Shown here in pieces: positions 37,586 through 47,266 of a stretch of 64,000 nucleotides of DNA; position 1 is the stretch's first letter; each line of letters begins with the position of its first letter. Location of the stretch: NCBI RefSeq assembly GCF_025998535.1, contig NZ_AP024233.1, forward strand, positions 2,814,001 to 2,878,000, written 5' to 3'. The notes beneath the pieces are model-generated. The model searched no databases and was not told where the DNA came from. It saw only the letters and a list, made by a program, of their open reading frames with translations. The stretch is from Desulfolithobacter dissulfuricans (lineage in GTDB: Bacteria > Desulfobacterota > Desulfobulbia > Desulfobulbales > Desulfobulbaceae). The translations under genes and the position numbers were made by a program.

Positions 37586-37969
37586 AGAACCACCTGTCTC
37601 CTTATAATTTAGTGCCCGTCCAGCCCCCGCTCACCGGAGGCCTGGCCATGAAGCCCGCATATCTTCTGCAGGATGCGTCGTGCCCGGGACCATGCCGCCC
37701 TGCCGCCGGCAATTCCACGGTCCATGGCTGCATTATTTACCTGAAGAGATATAAATAATCAATCGGCTATTTCGCGGCCTGACAGCACGCAGAGCGGTCC
37801 TTGACACCCCCCGGAACCATGCTAATTTTTTCTTGTCACTGGTACCCATGCAAGGTAGAATGCTGCACTATATTGATAATTTATAGCAATCAAGTCATTA
37901 ACCAACTGAAAAGACAAACCTTTCCTCGGTATTCACAGGTTGTCATAAAACCAAGAAGGAGAATCGATA
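37586..37969. promoter_or_regulatory. Divergent promoter region between hemL and trxA
   Basis: No coding frame is supported. For trxA, a TTGACA at 37801-37806 and TAATTT at 37823-37828 are 16 bases apart. A second AT-rich stretch at 37870-37890 could hold another start. The hemL promoter was not resolved. Confidence 0.4.
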
Positions 37970-38299
37970 ATGGCAAGCGACAAGGTAGTGCATGTTTCTG
38001 ATGGTGAATTTGACAGCAAGGTGCTGCAGAATGAACTGCCCACCCTGGTGGACTTTTGGGCCCCGTGGTGCGGTCCGTGCAAAGCCATCGGCCCGGTTAT
38101 AGACGAACTCGCCGTGGAATATGCAGGCCAGGTGCAGATCGCCAAGATGAACGTAGACGACAATCCGGCCACGCCGGGAAAATATGGCATCCGGGCCATC
38201 CCCACCCTGATTCTGTTCAAAGGTGGCGAAGTGGTGGATCAGATAACCGGTGCTGTTGGCAAGGCCCAGCTCATCGACCTGCTGAGTAAAGCCAGCTGA
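37970..38299 (+). CDS. trxA: Thioredoxin
   Basis: The 109-residue protein has the thioredoxin fold with active site 'FWAPWCGPCKAIGPVIDEL' (WCGPC) and the cis-Pro in 'IRAIPTLILFKGG'. It reduces protein disulfides in the cytoplasm. It is followed after 290 bases by trxB, its reductase, in the same direction. Confidence 0.97.
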   Translation: MASDKVVHVSDGEFDSKVLQNELPTLVDFWAPWCGPCKAIGPVIDELAVEYAGQVQIAKMNVDDNPATPGKYGIRAIPTLILFKGGEVVDQITGAVGKAQLIDLLSKAS

Positions 38300-38592
38300 T
38301 CTACCCTCCACGACCGTCTCCCTGGCCGGCAGCCCGCAACATGGCAACCTGGTGGAACGGGTCGTGAGCCGGCCAGATGCAGATGCGGCTGACAATCTCC
38401 GCGGGACAGCAAGGCGGACCGGCCAAGGCCGATCCTGTCTTCCGCCGGCAGAGCCAGCCCCTTTCTTCACCAGGACCGGCATGACTGAAGCATTTTTCAC
38501 CGCTGCCCAGTCACAACACCCCCGGAAACACACCCCGGCCGCTGCGCTCCGGGTTGATTTTCCACTAACGACTTAGTTCCGGATTATTTCCC

Positions 38593-39525
38593 ATGCTACA
38601 GACCGATTACAAGCTCATCATTGTCGGTGGCGGTCCCGCCGGACTGACCGCCGGGCTCTACGCTGCCCGTGGGCGACTGGAGGCACTGCTGCTGGAGAAA
38701 GGCGCTGTGGGCGGCCAGGTACTGCTGACAGACTGGGTAGACAACTACCCCGGCTTTGTCGAAGGACTCAGTGGCTTTGACCTCATCGAGAAGATGACCG
38801 CCCATGCCGACCGGTTCGGGGTGGAAAAGAAACTGGGTACCGTCCAGTCCATGGATCTGCAGGACACGGTGAAGACCCTCCACCTCGACGACGGTTCGAC
38901 CCTGACGACTCTGGCTGTCATTCTCTGCACCGGCGCCCGGCCCAACAAGCTGGGCGTTCCGGGAGAAAAGGAATTTGCCGGTCGCGGGGTGTCCTACTGC
39001 GCCACCTGCGACGGACCCTTTTATCGCAACCAGCAGATTGCCGTGGTGGGCGGCGGCAACACGGCGATCCAGGAGGCCATCCATCTGACCAAATTCGCCT
39101 CCCGGGTAACAGTCATCCATCGCCGCGACACACTGCGGGCCACCAAGATTCTCCAGGAAAAGGCCTTTGCCAACGATAAGATCGACTTTATCTGGAACAC
39201 CACGGTGGAAGCCATTGAGGGCGGTGACAGCGGGGTCGAGCGTCTCCGTCTCGCCCATGCGGACGGATCCACCTCGTTTCTCGAGGTCAGCGGCATCTTC
39301 ATCCTCATCGGGGTGGTGCCCAACAACGAAATGCTGCCCCAGGATCAGCTGCACCTGGATAAACAGGGCTTTGTCCTCACCGATACCGAGATGCTGACCA
39401 ATCTCCCGGGAGTCTTCGCCGCCGGCGATATACGCAGCAAGAACTTCCGTCAGATCATCAATGCAGCAGGAGACGGGGCCACAGCCGAGCTTTCCGCCGA
39501 GCAGTACCTGGGCTCACTTAGATGA
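38593..39525 (+). CDS. trxB: Thioredoxin reductase
   Basis: The 310-residue flavoprotein has the FAD motif 'IIVGGGPAGLTAGLYAAR', the redox-active 'SYCATCDGPF' (CATC), the pyridine-nucleotide motif 'VVGGGNTAIQEAI' with 'VIHRRDTLRA', and the C-terminal 'PGVFAAGDIRSKNFRQIINA'. The 'HRRDTLRA' loop has the Arg residues usual for NADPH. Length is normal. With trxA it forms a complete thioredoxin system. Confidence 0.96.
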   Translation: MLQTDYKLIIVGGGPAGLTAGLYAARGRLEALLLEKGAVGGQVLLTDWVDNYPGFVEGLSGFDLIEKMTAHADRFGVEKKLGTVQSMDLQDTVKTLHLDDGSTLTTLAVILCTGARPNKLGVPGEKEFAGRGVSYCATCDGPFYRNQQIAVVGGGNTAIQEAIHLTKFASRVTVIHRRDTLRATKILQEKAFANDKIDFIWNTTVEAIEGGDSGVERLRLAHADGSTSFLEVSGIFILIGVVPNNEMLPQDQLHLDKQGFVLTDTEMLTNLPGVFAAGDIRSKNFRQIINAAGDGATAELSAEQYLGSLR

Positions 39526-39579
39526 AACGTTTCCCTTCTAACCATTATTGCAGACTCTGTTAGCCACTGGAACCAATCA

Positions 39580-40404
39580 ATGACATCAACTGCCCCACGT
39601 CCCATCCGATCCGCCAAAGTCCTCCTCTGCCTTCTCATTATTCTGTCCACCACCCTGCTGGCCGGCTGCGCGGACAACAACCTCAGCGATATGTTCAACT
39701 TTTTCGATACCGGTGAAGAGGAGCAGATAACGCCGGAAAGCCTGGCCATCCAGGGCATGGACGAGTTCAACCGCGGCCGCTACAGTTCAGCCCTCAAGAC
39801 CTTTGAGCAGATCATGGACCGCTACCCTTTCAGTTCCCAGGCCCTGCTGGCCGAGCTGAAGGCTGCGGACTGCCACTACTACATGGGTGAATATGAAGAG
39901 GCCAAGCTGCTCTACAAGGAATTCGAGGAACGGCATCCCACCAACGAGGCCATCCCCTATGTTCTGTTCCAGATCGGCATGTGTGATTTCAAGCGCACCG
40001 ACCGGATCGACCGGGATATCTCCGGGGCCCAGGACGCCATCCAGTCGTTTTCCCGGCTGCTGCGGGCCTATCCCGACTCACCCTACTCCAGAGAGGCAAG
40101 GGCCCGGATCAAGGCCGCCAGGGAGTTTCTGGTCAACCATGAATATTTTGTCGCCACCTTCTATGTCCGGACCAAGAAATATGACCAGGCCATCCACCGG
40201 CTGAAATACCTGCTGGCCACCTATCCGGATTCGGCCATCGCCCCCAAGGCCAGGAAACTGCTCCAGCGCCTGGAAGAGGGCAATCCGCCCAAAATGGGCA
40301 TCGCCAAATGGCTGCCCGACTTCAACATGCCCGACTGGCTGCTCTACGGGGAAGATACGGATAAGAAAGAAAACAAGGACAATAAGGGTGTCTTGAAAAA
40401 TTAG
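39580..40404 (+). CDS. bamD: Outer-membrane assembly lipoprotein BamD
   Basis: The 274 residues carry a lipoprotein signal with lipobox 'LAGC' (about residue 30) and then five TPR-like units, e.g. 'GMDEFNRGRYSSALKTFEQI' and 'PFSSQALLAELKAADCHYYM'. The tail is Lys/Asn-rich. BamD is the essential partner of BamA in inserting outer-membrane proteins. It starts 54 bases after trxB. Confidence 0.92.
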   Translation: MTSTAPRPIRSAKVLLCLLIILSTTLLAGCADNNLSDMFNFFDTGEEEQITPESLAIQGMDEFNRGRYSSALKTFEQIMDRYPFSSQALLAELKAADCHYYMGEYEEAKLLYKEFEERHPTNEAIPYVLFQIGMCDFKRTDRIDRDISGAQDAIQSFSRLLRAYPDSPYSREARARIKAAREFLVNHEYFVATFYVRTKKYDQAIHRLKYLLATYPDSAIAPKARKLLQRLEEGNPPKMGIAKWLPDFNMPDWLLYGEDTDKKENKDNKGVLKN

Positions 40405-40491
40405 GATAATCGGTCGAGCTCACTAAACAGAGTAATCCCGGTCCTGCCGATGGCTTGTCCGGGCGAGGACAGGGAGACAGGAGTGAAAATC

Positions 40492-40519
40492 GCCGGCCTG
40501 GGGCAGGCTACAGGCCGGC
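40492..40519 (-). terminator. Hairpin between bamD and the NIL ferredoxin
   Basis: Arms GCCGGCCTG (40492-40500) and CAGGCCGGC (40511-40519) pair over 9 bp. Read leftward it is followed by GATTTTC, so it fits termination of the NIL-ferredoxin gene; on the other strand the T-run is lacking. Confidence 0.6.
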
Positions 40520-40525
40520 AGAATC

Positions 40526-40963
40526 TCAGGCCCGCACCCCTTCCTCGGACAGCTGATCAAAAGAGACTTCCATGGCCCTGACCGGGCAGCCGGTCACACA
40601 CTGCCCACAGCCGGTGCATTTTTCCGGATCAAAGAGCACCGCCATCTCCGGCCGTTGGATGTAGAGCGCTCCCACAGGACAAATGCCGGTGCAGGCTCCA
40701 CACTGAAAACACCTCTCATCATCACGACGGATCTTGCCGGCCAGCCGTTCGGCCTGCACGCCAAGACTCTTCAGATAGGCCAGAGCATCGCGGACATTCT
40801 CCTTATTGCCCTTGAGCTCCAGGATCATGATCCCGTCCCGCTGGGGCCGGATGTCAGCCTTGAGAATATTGAACTCCACATCATAGCGTTTCACCAGTTG
40901 ATAGATGATGGGCTGATCCGATGTTTCCTTGGGGTAGCGTAGAAAATAGATTCGTGTGTACAT
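40526..40963 (-). CDS. NIL-domain two-[4Fe-4S] ferredoxin
   Basis: The 145 residues combine an N-terminal NIL domain (about 1-75, 'DQPIIYQLVKRYDVEFNILK') with two four-iron clusters, 'CFQCGACTGICP' and 'CTGCGQCVTGCP'. NIL domains usually sense or bind methionine-like ligands. Such small proteins are frequent in Desulfobacterota and archaea, with electron partner unknown. It stands alone. Confidence 0.88.
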   Translation of the reverse strand: MYTRIYFLRYPKETSDQPIIYQLVKRYDVEFNILKADIRPQRDGIMILELKGNKENVRDALAYLKSLGVQAERLAGKIRRDDERCFQCGACTGICPVGALYIQRPEMAVLFDPEKCTGCGQCVTGCPVRAMEVSFDQLSEEGVRA

Positions 40964-41028
40964 GAAAAAAATCCCTTTGTTTTCAGGTGTCAGATGTCAG
41001 GTGAATATGCTTCTTTGCTGCGTTCCTG

Positions 41029-41601
41029 TCAATCCTCCTCCCGGATAGTCTGCTCCAGGCGGGTGAGCAGGGTGGAGATATCCGCCTCTGTATCCAGCCG
41101 GAGAAGCTCGCCGGACACCAGTTCCCCGGGCATGGAAAAAAATTCCTTCTGCTTCAGGTAGATTTCCCAGCGGCCGTCGGACACGGCCTCAGGATCCCGG
41201 GCCCTAAGAGCCAGTCGGCGCGCCACCTCTTCATCACTGCAGTAACACAGGACAAACAAAACCTCGGCCCCGTGGCGCCGGGCCAGCTCCCGAACCCGGT
41301 CCCGCTCCGCCCGGCTCGAATAGGAGCCGTCAAGGACCACGCCGCCAGCGCCGGTCCCAAGGGCCTCATCGGCCCGGGCCAGCATGGCGTCATAGGTCCT
41401 GCGGGTAAATTCCGGGGTGTAGATTCCCTGCCCCAGGCCATCGGGCCGCCGCTCGGTGGGTTGCAGGCCGGCAAGTTCCTTGCGGACCCGATCGGTGTTC
41501 AGGTACAAAAAACCGTGCTGCGCGGCCCAGGCCCTGGCCAGGGTGGACTTCCCCGAGGCGATCAACCCGAAGAAGACGTATATTTTCTGCCGCTGCCCCA
41601 T
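41029..41601 (-). CDS. P-loop kinase (AAA_33 type), C-terminal partner of an APH-like kinase
   Basis: The 190-residue protein has Walker A 'GLIASGKSTLARAWAAQHG' and 'DGSYSSRAERDRVRELARRH', as in zeta-toxin/chloramphenicol-phosphotransferase-like P-loop kinases. The ATG at 41601 is chosen because the earlier frame overlaps the end of the APH-like gene. In many bacteria these two domains form one protein; here they are separate genes 13 bases apart. Substrate unknown. Confidence 0.75.
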   Translation of the reverse strand: MGQRQKIYVFFGLIASGKSTLARAWAAQHGFLYLNTDRVRKELAGLQPTERRPDGLGQGIYTPEFTRRTYDAMLARADEALGTGAGGVVLDGSYSSRAERDRVRELARRHGAEVLFVLCYCSDEEVARRLALRARDPEAVSDGRWEIYLKQKEFFSMPGELVSGELLRLDTEADISTLLTRLEQTIREED

Positions 41602-41614
41602 GACCGGAATCCCG

Positions 41615-42625
41615 TCAGGAGGCGTAGCGGGTGGCGAGCTCAAAATAGGCTGCGGCCGCGGCCAGGCTGGCCTTTTTTACCTCTTCGTCAACTGCCGGAT
41701 CGCTGGCCGTGAACAGCCCTATCTTGCCCCGCACGTACGCGCGGTAACATTTATAGAAGCGCAGCATGTCCGTGACCCCCTTATCACCGGATGCCTCCTG
41801 GAAGCGGGAAATGAAATAATCCGAAAGGCCCTCCAGGGAGTGAAAGTCCAGGTCCATGGCCAGGAAGGCCACGTCACTGGCCACATCGCAGTAACGAAAC
41901 CGCTGGTTGAATTCGATACAGTCGTAAATGTAAACCTTGTCGGCCAGGCAGATATTGGCGGAATAAAGATCGCCATGGCAGTCGCGGATCCGGCCCGCAT
42001 CGATCCGGGCCTGAAAGAGTTCCTCCCGGCCCAGAATGGAACGGGCATAGGTCGAGATGGTCTCGAACTGCTCCCTGGTCAGGGCCCCGCCGCCGATGAA
42101 GCCTTCGGTCTGATCGAAATTCTCCAGGACGTTCACCGCCACCGCATCGGTACGGCCAAAGGTGTCGATAACCTCGCTGCGTTCGGCCTTGTCGTAAAAA
42201 GGGACCAGGACCTCGACGATCCGGTCCATCTCCCTTTCATTCAGCTCGCCGGTCCGGATGAGATTGCCCATCATCCGCTCCTCGGGCATCCGTTTCATTT
42301 TCACCCCGTACTCCACCACCTCGCCGGGACCATCCAGAGCAAAAGTATCCCTTTCCCAGGTCACGGTGACCAGGCCCAGATAGATATCGGGACAGAGACG
42401 GCGATTGAGGACCAGCTCCTGCTCGCAGCAGTACCTCCTCTTGTCCAGGGAGGAAAAATCAAGAAAACCAAAGTCCACCGGTTTTTTGAACTTATAGACA
42501 AAGTCGCCGGCCAGCACAACAAAGGAGATATGGGTCTGAATCAGCTCGATACCATCGACCTCATGGTCATAGATTTCGGACTGCTGCAGAGCCTGGATAA
42601 ACGGGGGCAGGGTTTGCTTGCTCAT
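41615..42625 (-). CDS. Aminoglycoside-phosphotransferase-like kinase
   Basis: The 336 residues have the APH/choline-kinase fold: 'SFVVLAGDFVYKFKKPVDFG', the catalytic loop 'RIRDCHGDLYSANICLADKV' and the metal Asp in 'VYIYDCIEFNQRFRYCDVAS'. Family members phosphorylate small molecules; the name does not imply drug resistance. The following gene supplies the P-loop ATPase domain that is usually fused to its C-terminus. ATG at 42625 begins 'MSKQTLPPFIQ'. Confidence 0.8.
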   Translation of the reverse strand: MSKQTLPPFIQALQQSEIYDHEVDGIELIQTHISFVVLAGDFVYKFKKPVDFGFLDFSSLDKRRYCCEQELVLNRRLCPDIYLGLVTVTWERDTFALDGPGEVVEYGVKMKRMPEERMMGNLIRTGELNEREMDRIVEVLVPFYDKAERSEVIDTFGRTDAVAVNVLENFDQTEGFIGGGALTREQFETISTYARSILGREELFQARIDAGRIRDCHGDLYSANICLADKVYIYDCIEFNQRFRYCDVASDVAFLAMDLDFHSLEGLSDYFISRFQEASGDKGVTDMLRFYKCYRAYVRGKIGLFTASDPAVDEEVKKASLAAAAAYFELATRYAS

Positions 42626-42760
42626 GACTGATGATTGGCTCGGGTTCAAGGGAATGGTTGTCGACCAGGCAACAGGCCTGGCTCAGGACCGGCATCTTAC
42701 CAGATCGGGCGGGCAGCGTAAATGGTTTACCTGGACCACCGGTCATGGTACATTTTCGTC

Positions 42761-43546
42761 ATGCATGAAAATATCATCCGCACCATTCTCCGGGAAGTGG
42801 CCGCTGGCACCAGGGACCCTGAATCCGCCCTTGACCGGCTGCGCCACCTGCCGGTAGAGACCCTGCCCTCAGCCCGGATAGACACCCATCGCAGCCTGCG
42901 CACCGGTATCCCCGAAGCGGTCTTTGGCCAGGACAAAACCGTGGACCAGCTGGTCGAGATCCTCGGCGCCATGCTTGCCCGGGAGCAGGTGGTTCTCGCC
43001 ACCCGGGTAAGCCCGGACAAGGCAGCGGCCGTCCAGGCCCGGTTGCCGCAGCTCAACTACCACGCTCCGGCCCGGATGCTGACCGGCAACAAAGAGCATA
43101 TTCCCCGGGCCAGGACCAGGGGCGAGGTGGTGATCGTCACCGCCGGCACCTCGGATCTCCCGGTGGCCGAAGAGGCCAGGATATCGCTGGAATATTTCGG
43201 CCACCGGGTCCACACCCTCTTTGACACCGGTGTCGCCGGACTCCATCGCATCCTCGCTCACACGCAACGACTCGCCTCGGCCTCGGTGATCATCGTGGTG
43301 GCCGGCATGGAGGGCGCCCTGCCCACGGTGGTGGCCGGCATGGTGAGCGCGCCGGTCATCGGCGTGCCCAGTTCCATAGGCTACGGCACCGGAGCCGGAG
43401 GGTTCTCCGCCCTGCTCGGCATGCTCAACAGCTGCGCCCCTGGCCTGGCGGTGGTCAATATCGATAATGGCTTCGGTGCCGCCTGCATGGCCGCTGCCAT
43501 CAATCATCGCAAAGAAAATAACACCCCTGCCCCGGAGGAACCCTGA
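42761..43546 (+). CDS. larB: Nickel pincer cofactor biosynthesis protein LarB
   Basis: The 261 residues have an N-terminal helical part and a C-terminal PurE-like domain with 'VVIVTAGTSDLPVAEEARIS' and 'VVAGMEGALPTVVAGMVSAP'. LarB carboxylates and hydrolyses nicotinic-acid adenine dinucleotide, the first step toward the nickel-pincer cofactor. The ATG at 42761 opens 'MHENIIRTIL', which matches the family N-terminus. larC and larE are not adjacent. Confidence 0.92.
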   Translation: MHENIIRTILREVAAGTRDPESALDRLRHLPVETLPSARIDTHRSLRTGIPEAVFGQDKTVDQLVEILGAMLAREQVVLATRVSPDKAAAVQARLPQLNYHAPARMLTGNKEHIPRARTRGEVVIVTAGTSDLPVAEEARISLEYFGHRVHTLFDTGVAGLHRILAHTQRLASASVIIVVAGMEGALPTVVAGMVSAPVIGVPSSIGYGTGAGGFSALLGMLNSCAPGLAVVNIDNGFGAACMAAAINHRKENNTPAPEEP

Positions 43547-43969
43547 CAGGAGTAAGCCCACAGGCCAGTGAACGTACACGCTGAACGACCGGAGCTTCGC
43601 CCATGGCTCTGCGGGACCACAGCCAAGAGCAGCATTCGAGCGCCGCAACATTCTCCGTCTAGCCCCCCTGCCACCAATACAGCCTGGTAGTTTTCGTCCA
43701 TGTTCACCCTCAATGAGCACGAACAGGAGCACGTTATTTCATGGCAAAGGTACGCTGCGCTCACCCGGTCCCGGGGGCAGGATTTGCCGACAAAAAATAA
43801 ATCATGAAAAAATACCGACCTGCCATTGCAGGAAACCGGTTGCCGACGTATAATCGGATGTTTTTTCCACAACATATTACCGCAACCGCTGCGGGACCGG
43901 GGGCCCTCCCAGAAAAAACAACACCAAGTGGCCCCTGCAAACCTAGACTTGTAGCATACGGACAACCCC
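43547..43969. promoter_or_regulatory. Region upstream of secDF with promoter
   Basis: No coding frame is supported in these 423 bases. A strong-looking promoter lies at 43826-43854: TTGCAG, 17 bases, TATAAT. The hairpin CCGCA/TGCGG near 43880 lies in the predicted leader of about 105 bases. Confidence 0.55.
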
Positions 43970-46534
43970 ATGAACACGACCTTGAAACTCAAAATCGGCC
44001 TGCTCGTTTCGCTGATCCTTTTTTCCATCATAGTCCTGGTGCCTTCCTTCTATCCCAGCACCCCGGACTGGTGGAAAAAGTACCTGGCGCCCACCGGTCT
44101 CAAGCTCGGCCTTGACCTGCAGGGCGGCATGCACCTGGTCCTGCGGGTGGACCTGGAGAAAGCCCTGGAAAACTCCCTTGACCTGGCGGCATCGGATCTC
44201 AAGGAAGGACTGGCGGAAAAGGGCATCACCGCCGTACGGATGGATTCCGGAGATCCACACAAGGTCGTCTTCACCCTGCCCAACACCGGCGCCGTGGATA
44301 CGGTCCGCAAGATCATCGAGGAGGATTTTCCCAACCTCGATGTCCAGGTGGCGGCCGAAGAGGGCTCCTTTCCCCGCATCACCCTGCAGTTGAAAAAGGA
44401 TGAAGTGGAGTTCATCCGCAAAAACGCCGTGGCCCAGTCCCTGGAGATCATCCGCAACCGGATCGACCAGTTCGGTGTCGCCGAGCCGGTGATCATCCGC
44501 CAGGGGGAAAACGAAATCGTGGTCCAGCTGCCCGGCGTAAAAGATCCCAAGCGGGCCATGGGCCTCATCGGCCAGACGGCCCAGCTTGAATTCAAACTGG
44601 TGGCCGATGACGCCGGGGTCGACCTCCCCCGCCTCATCGATGAGGTGAAACAGGCCGGACTGTGGAAAGAGGGGGAAAGCCGCAAAAAACTTAACCTGGC
44701 CCTCCAGGGCCGGATTCCTCCGGATACCGAGGTCTATTTTCAGCGAATCGTTGACCCGCAGACCGGTCGGGAAAGGAAGGTTCCGATTCTCCTGAAAAGC
44801 CAGGTCCTGATGACCGGTGAAATGGTCAAGAACGCCCAGGTCCGCATCGGCGGTTCGTTCAACGAACCCTATGTCAGCCTGGATCTCACCGGCCGCGGGG
44901 GTAAAATCTTTGCCAACATCACGGAAAAAAATGTCGGTAAACGGTTGGCCATTGTCCTGGACGGCGTGGTCCGTTCAGCGCCGGTTATCCGGGAAAAGAT
45001 CCTCGGCGGCAGCGCCCAGATCTCAGGCGACTTCACCCATGAGGAGGCCACCGACCTGGCCATTGTTCTCAGGGTCGGTGCCCTGCCGGCCCCGGTAGAA
45101 ATCATCCAGAACCTCACCGTCGGCGCCAGCCTCGGCCATGACTCCATCAACAAGGGACTGATGTCGGGCCTGTTTGGCGCCCTCATGGTCCTGACATTCA
45201 TGGTGATCTATTACCGGCTCTCCGGCGTGATCGCCGACTTCGCCCTGACCCTCAACATCCTCTTTCTCTTTGTCGGCCTGGCCATGCTCGGGGCCACTCT
45301 GACCCTGCCGGGTATTGCAGGTATCATTCTGTCCATCGGCATGGCGGTCGATGCCAACGTCCTTATTTTCGAACGGATGCGCGAGGAATGGGAACTGGGC
45401 AAATCGGTAAAGTCGGGCATCGACGGTGGCTTCAACAAGGCTTTCTGGAGTATTGTCGACTCCCAGGTCACCACCCTGATCACCGCTCTGGCCCTATTTT
45501 TGTTTGGCACCGGCCCCATCAAGGGCTTCGCCGTCACCCTGTCGCTGGGTATCATCTTCAACCTCTTCGCGGTCCTTTTCTGTACCCGGTTGATCTACGA
45601 TGTGCTCTATGCCACCCGCAGGCTGAAGAAGCTGAGCTTCATGCGTTTTATCAAGAAGCCTGATTTCGACTTCATGCGGGTCAAGAAAATCGCCTTTGTG
45701 CTCTCGGCGATTCTGGTCATCATGGGCCTCTTTTCCTTTGTCGAGATCCTCCGCGGCCAGGCCAACCTCGGGGTAGACTTTGCCGGTGGCTCCCTGCTCC
45801 AGTACAAGGCGGAAAAACCGTTTCAGCTTGACGAAGTCCGCGCCGCGTTCAAGAAACACGGTTTCACCAATATCGACCTGCAGCAGGTCACCGGCGAGAA
45901 CCGGCTCATCATCAAGATCAAGAAATCCGAGGACACGGTGGGCCATCTCGGTGACCAGATCACCCAGATTCTGACCACCGAGGAAGGGGACAAGACCTTT
46001 GTTCTCGAGAGCCAGTCCGAAATTGGTTCCTCCATCTCAACGGTGCTCCGCAACAAGGCCATCGAGGCCATTGCCATATCGCTTGTCGGCGTGCTCCTCT
46101 ACCTGGCCATCCGCTTCGACTTCAGCTTCGGCCTGGCAGCGGCGGCAGCCACTTTCCACGATGTCCTGGTGGTGCTCGGCATCTGCTGGCTGATGGACAA
46201 GGAGATAACGCTGCTGCTGGTCACCGCGCTCCTGACCCTGGCCGGATACTCCTTGAACGACTCGGTGGTTGTCTTTGACCGGATCCGGGAGAACATGGCC
46301 AAACTCCAGGGCACGGATTTCGGAACCATCATCAACCGCAGCATCAACGAGGTCCTTGGCCGGACCATCGTCACCTCCCTGACCACGGTCCTGGTTCTGG
46401 CCTCGCTCTTTTTCTTCGGCGGCTCGGCGATCCATGACTTCGCCTTTGCCCTGCTCACCGGTGTCATCGTCGGAACCTATTCCTCGATTTTCATCGCCAG
46501 CCCGCTGCTGACCATAAAATCACGCGAACACTGA
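43970..46534 (+). CDS. secDF: Fused protein translocase subunit SecDF
   Basis: The 854 residues join SecD (about 1-560) and SecF (about 565-854). The SecD part starts with a membrane helix, has 'GLKLGLDLQGGMHLVLRVDL' and the 'AAPVEIIQNLTVGASLG' type transition; the SecF part has 'GVDFAGGSLLQYK' and 'DSVVVFDRIRENM'. Twelve membrane helices are expected. It uses the proton gradient to pull exported proteins across the membrane. A fused protein replaces the separate secD/secF of most Gram-negatives. No yajC is seen upstream. Confidence 0.95.
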   Translation: MNTTLKLKIGLLVSLILFSIIVLVPSFYPSTPDWWKKYLAPTGLKLGLDLQGGMHLVLRVDLEKALENSLDLAASDLKEGLAEKGITAVRMDSGDPHKVVFTLPNTGAVDTVRKIIEEDFPNLDVQVAAEEGSFPRITLQLKKDEVEFIRKNAVAQSLEIIRNRIDQFGVAEPVIIRQGENEIVVQLPGVKDPKRAMGLIGQTAQLEFKLVADDAGVDLPRLIDEVKQAGLWKEGESRKKLNLALQGRIPPDTEVYFQRIVDPQTGRERKVPILLKSQVLMTGEMVKNAQVRIGGSFNEPYVSLDLTGRGGKIFANITEKNVGKRLAIVLDGVVRSAPVIREKILGGSAQISGDFTHEEATDLAIVLRVGALPAPVEIIQNLTVGASLGHDSINKGLMSGLFGALMVLTFMVIYYRLSGVIADFALTLNILFLFVGLAMLGATLTLPGIAGIILSIGMAVDANVLIFERMREEWELGKSVKSGIDGGFNKAFWSIVDSQVTTLITALALFLFGTGPIKGFAVTLSLGIIFNLFAVLFCTRLIYDVLYATRRLKKLSFMRFIKKPDFDFMRVKKIAFVLSAILVIMGLFSFVEILRGQANLGVDFAGGSLLQYKAEKPFQLDEVRAAFKKHGFTNIDLQQVTGENRLIIKIKKSEDTVGHLGDQITQILTTEEGDKTFVLESQSEIGSSISTVLRNKAIEAIAISLVGVLLYLAIRFDFSFGLAAAAATFHDVLVVLGICWLMDKEITLLLVTALLTLAGYSLNDSVVVFDRIRENMAKLQGTDFGTIINRSINEVLGRTIVTSLTTVLVLASLFFFGGSAIHDFAFALLTGVIVGTYSSIFIASPLLTIKSREH

Positions 46535-46537
46535 GCC

Positions 46538-47266
46538 GTGGCAGATACCAGTCCCTTTCAATCCATTGCGCAGGCAGAGCGTTTCCGCTTTGCCTGCCAT
46601 CCCGGGGTTCCCTGTTTCACCGAATGCTGTCGGCAGCTCGACCTGGCCCTGACCCCCTATGACGTGCTGCGGCTGAAAAACAACCGCAACCTGCATTCGG
46701 GCCGCTTTCTCGAACAGTTTGTCCTCATCGAGTGGGAAGAGGGCATGGTCTTTCCCCTGTGCTACCTGACCATGGTGGATGATGGGCGGGCCAGCTGTGT
46801 CTTTGTCACCAGAGAGGGCTGCTCGGTCTATCCCGACCGGCCCGGGGCCTGCCGGGCCTATCCGGTGGGACGCGGGGTCTCCCGCGGACAGGACGGCACC
46901 ATCCGGGAGCAGTTTGTCCTGGTGCGCGAAGGCCATTGCCAGGGCTTTGCCGAAGACACGGAGCAGACCCCGTCGGAGTATTTCAAAGACCAGGGCCTCG
47001 AGCTCTACAACCTCTATAACGACGAGGTGGCCGGCCTGCTGCAGCACGAGCAGGTCCAGCTGGGATTCCGGCCGGACAGGGCCCAGCTCGATCTCTTTAT
47101 CCTTGCCCTCTACAATCTGGACATGTTCCGCCAGGAACTGGCCGACGGACGGATCGCCATGAAAAGGCCCCTGTCTCCTGGTGAACTCCAGGGCCTGGCC
47201 GGTGACGACGAACAGTTGCTGCTTTTAGGTATCCGCTGGCTCAAACAGGAATTTTTCGGCGAATAG
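46538..47266 (+). CDS. YkgJ-like cysteine-cluster protein
   Basis: The 242-residue protein has the CxxxCC-type cluster at the start ('CHPGVPCFTECCRQLDLALT') and a further pair in 'EGCSVYPDRPGACRAYP', the YkgJ/UPF0153 signature thought to bind zinc or iron-sulfur. A GTG start at 46538 follows the secDF stop by 3 bases, so it is probably co-transcribed. Function unknown. Confidence 0.82.
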   Translation: MADTSPFQSIAQAERFRFACHPGVPCFTECCRQLDLALTPYDVLRLKNNRNLHSGRFLEQFVLIEWEEGMVFPLCYLTMVDDGRASCVFVTREGCSVYPDRPGACRAYPVGRGVSRGQDGTIREQFVLVREGHCQGFAEDTEQTPSEYFKDQGLELYNLYNDEVAGLLQHEQVQLGFRPDRAQLDLFILALYNLDMFRQELADGRIAMKRPLSPGELQGLAGDDEQLLLLGIRWLKQEFFGE

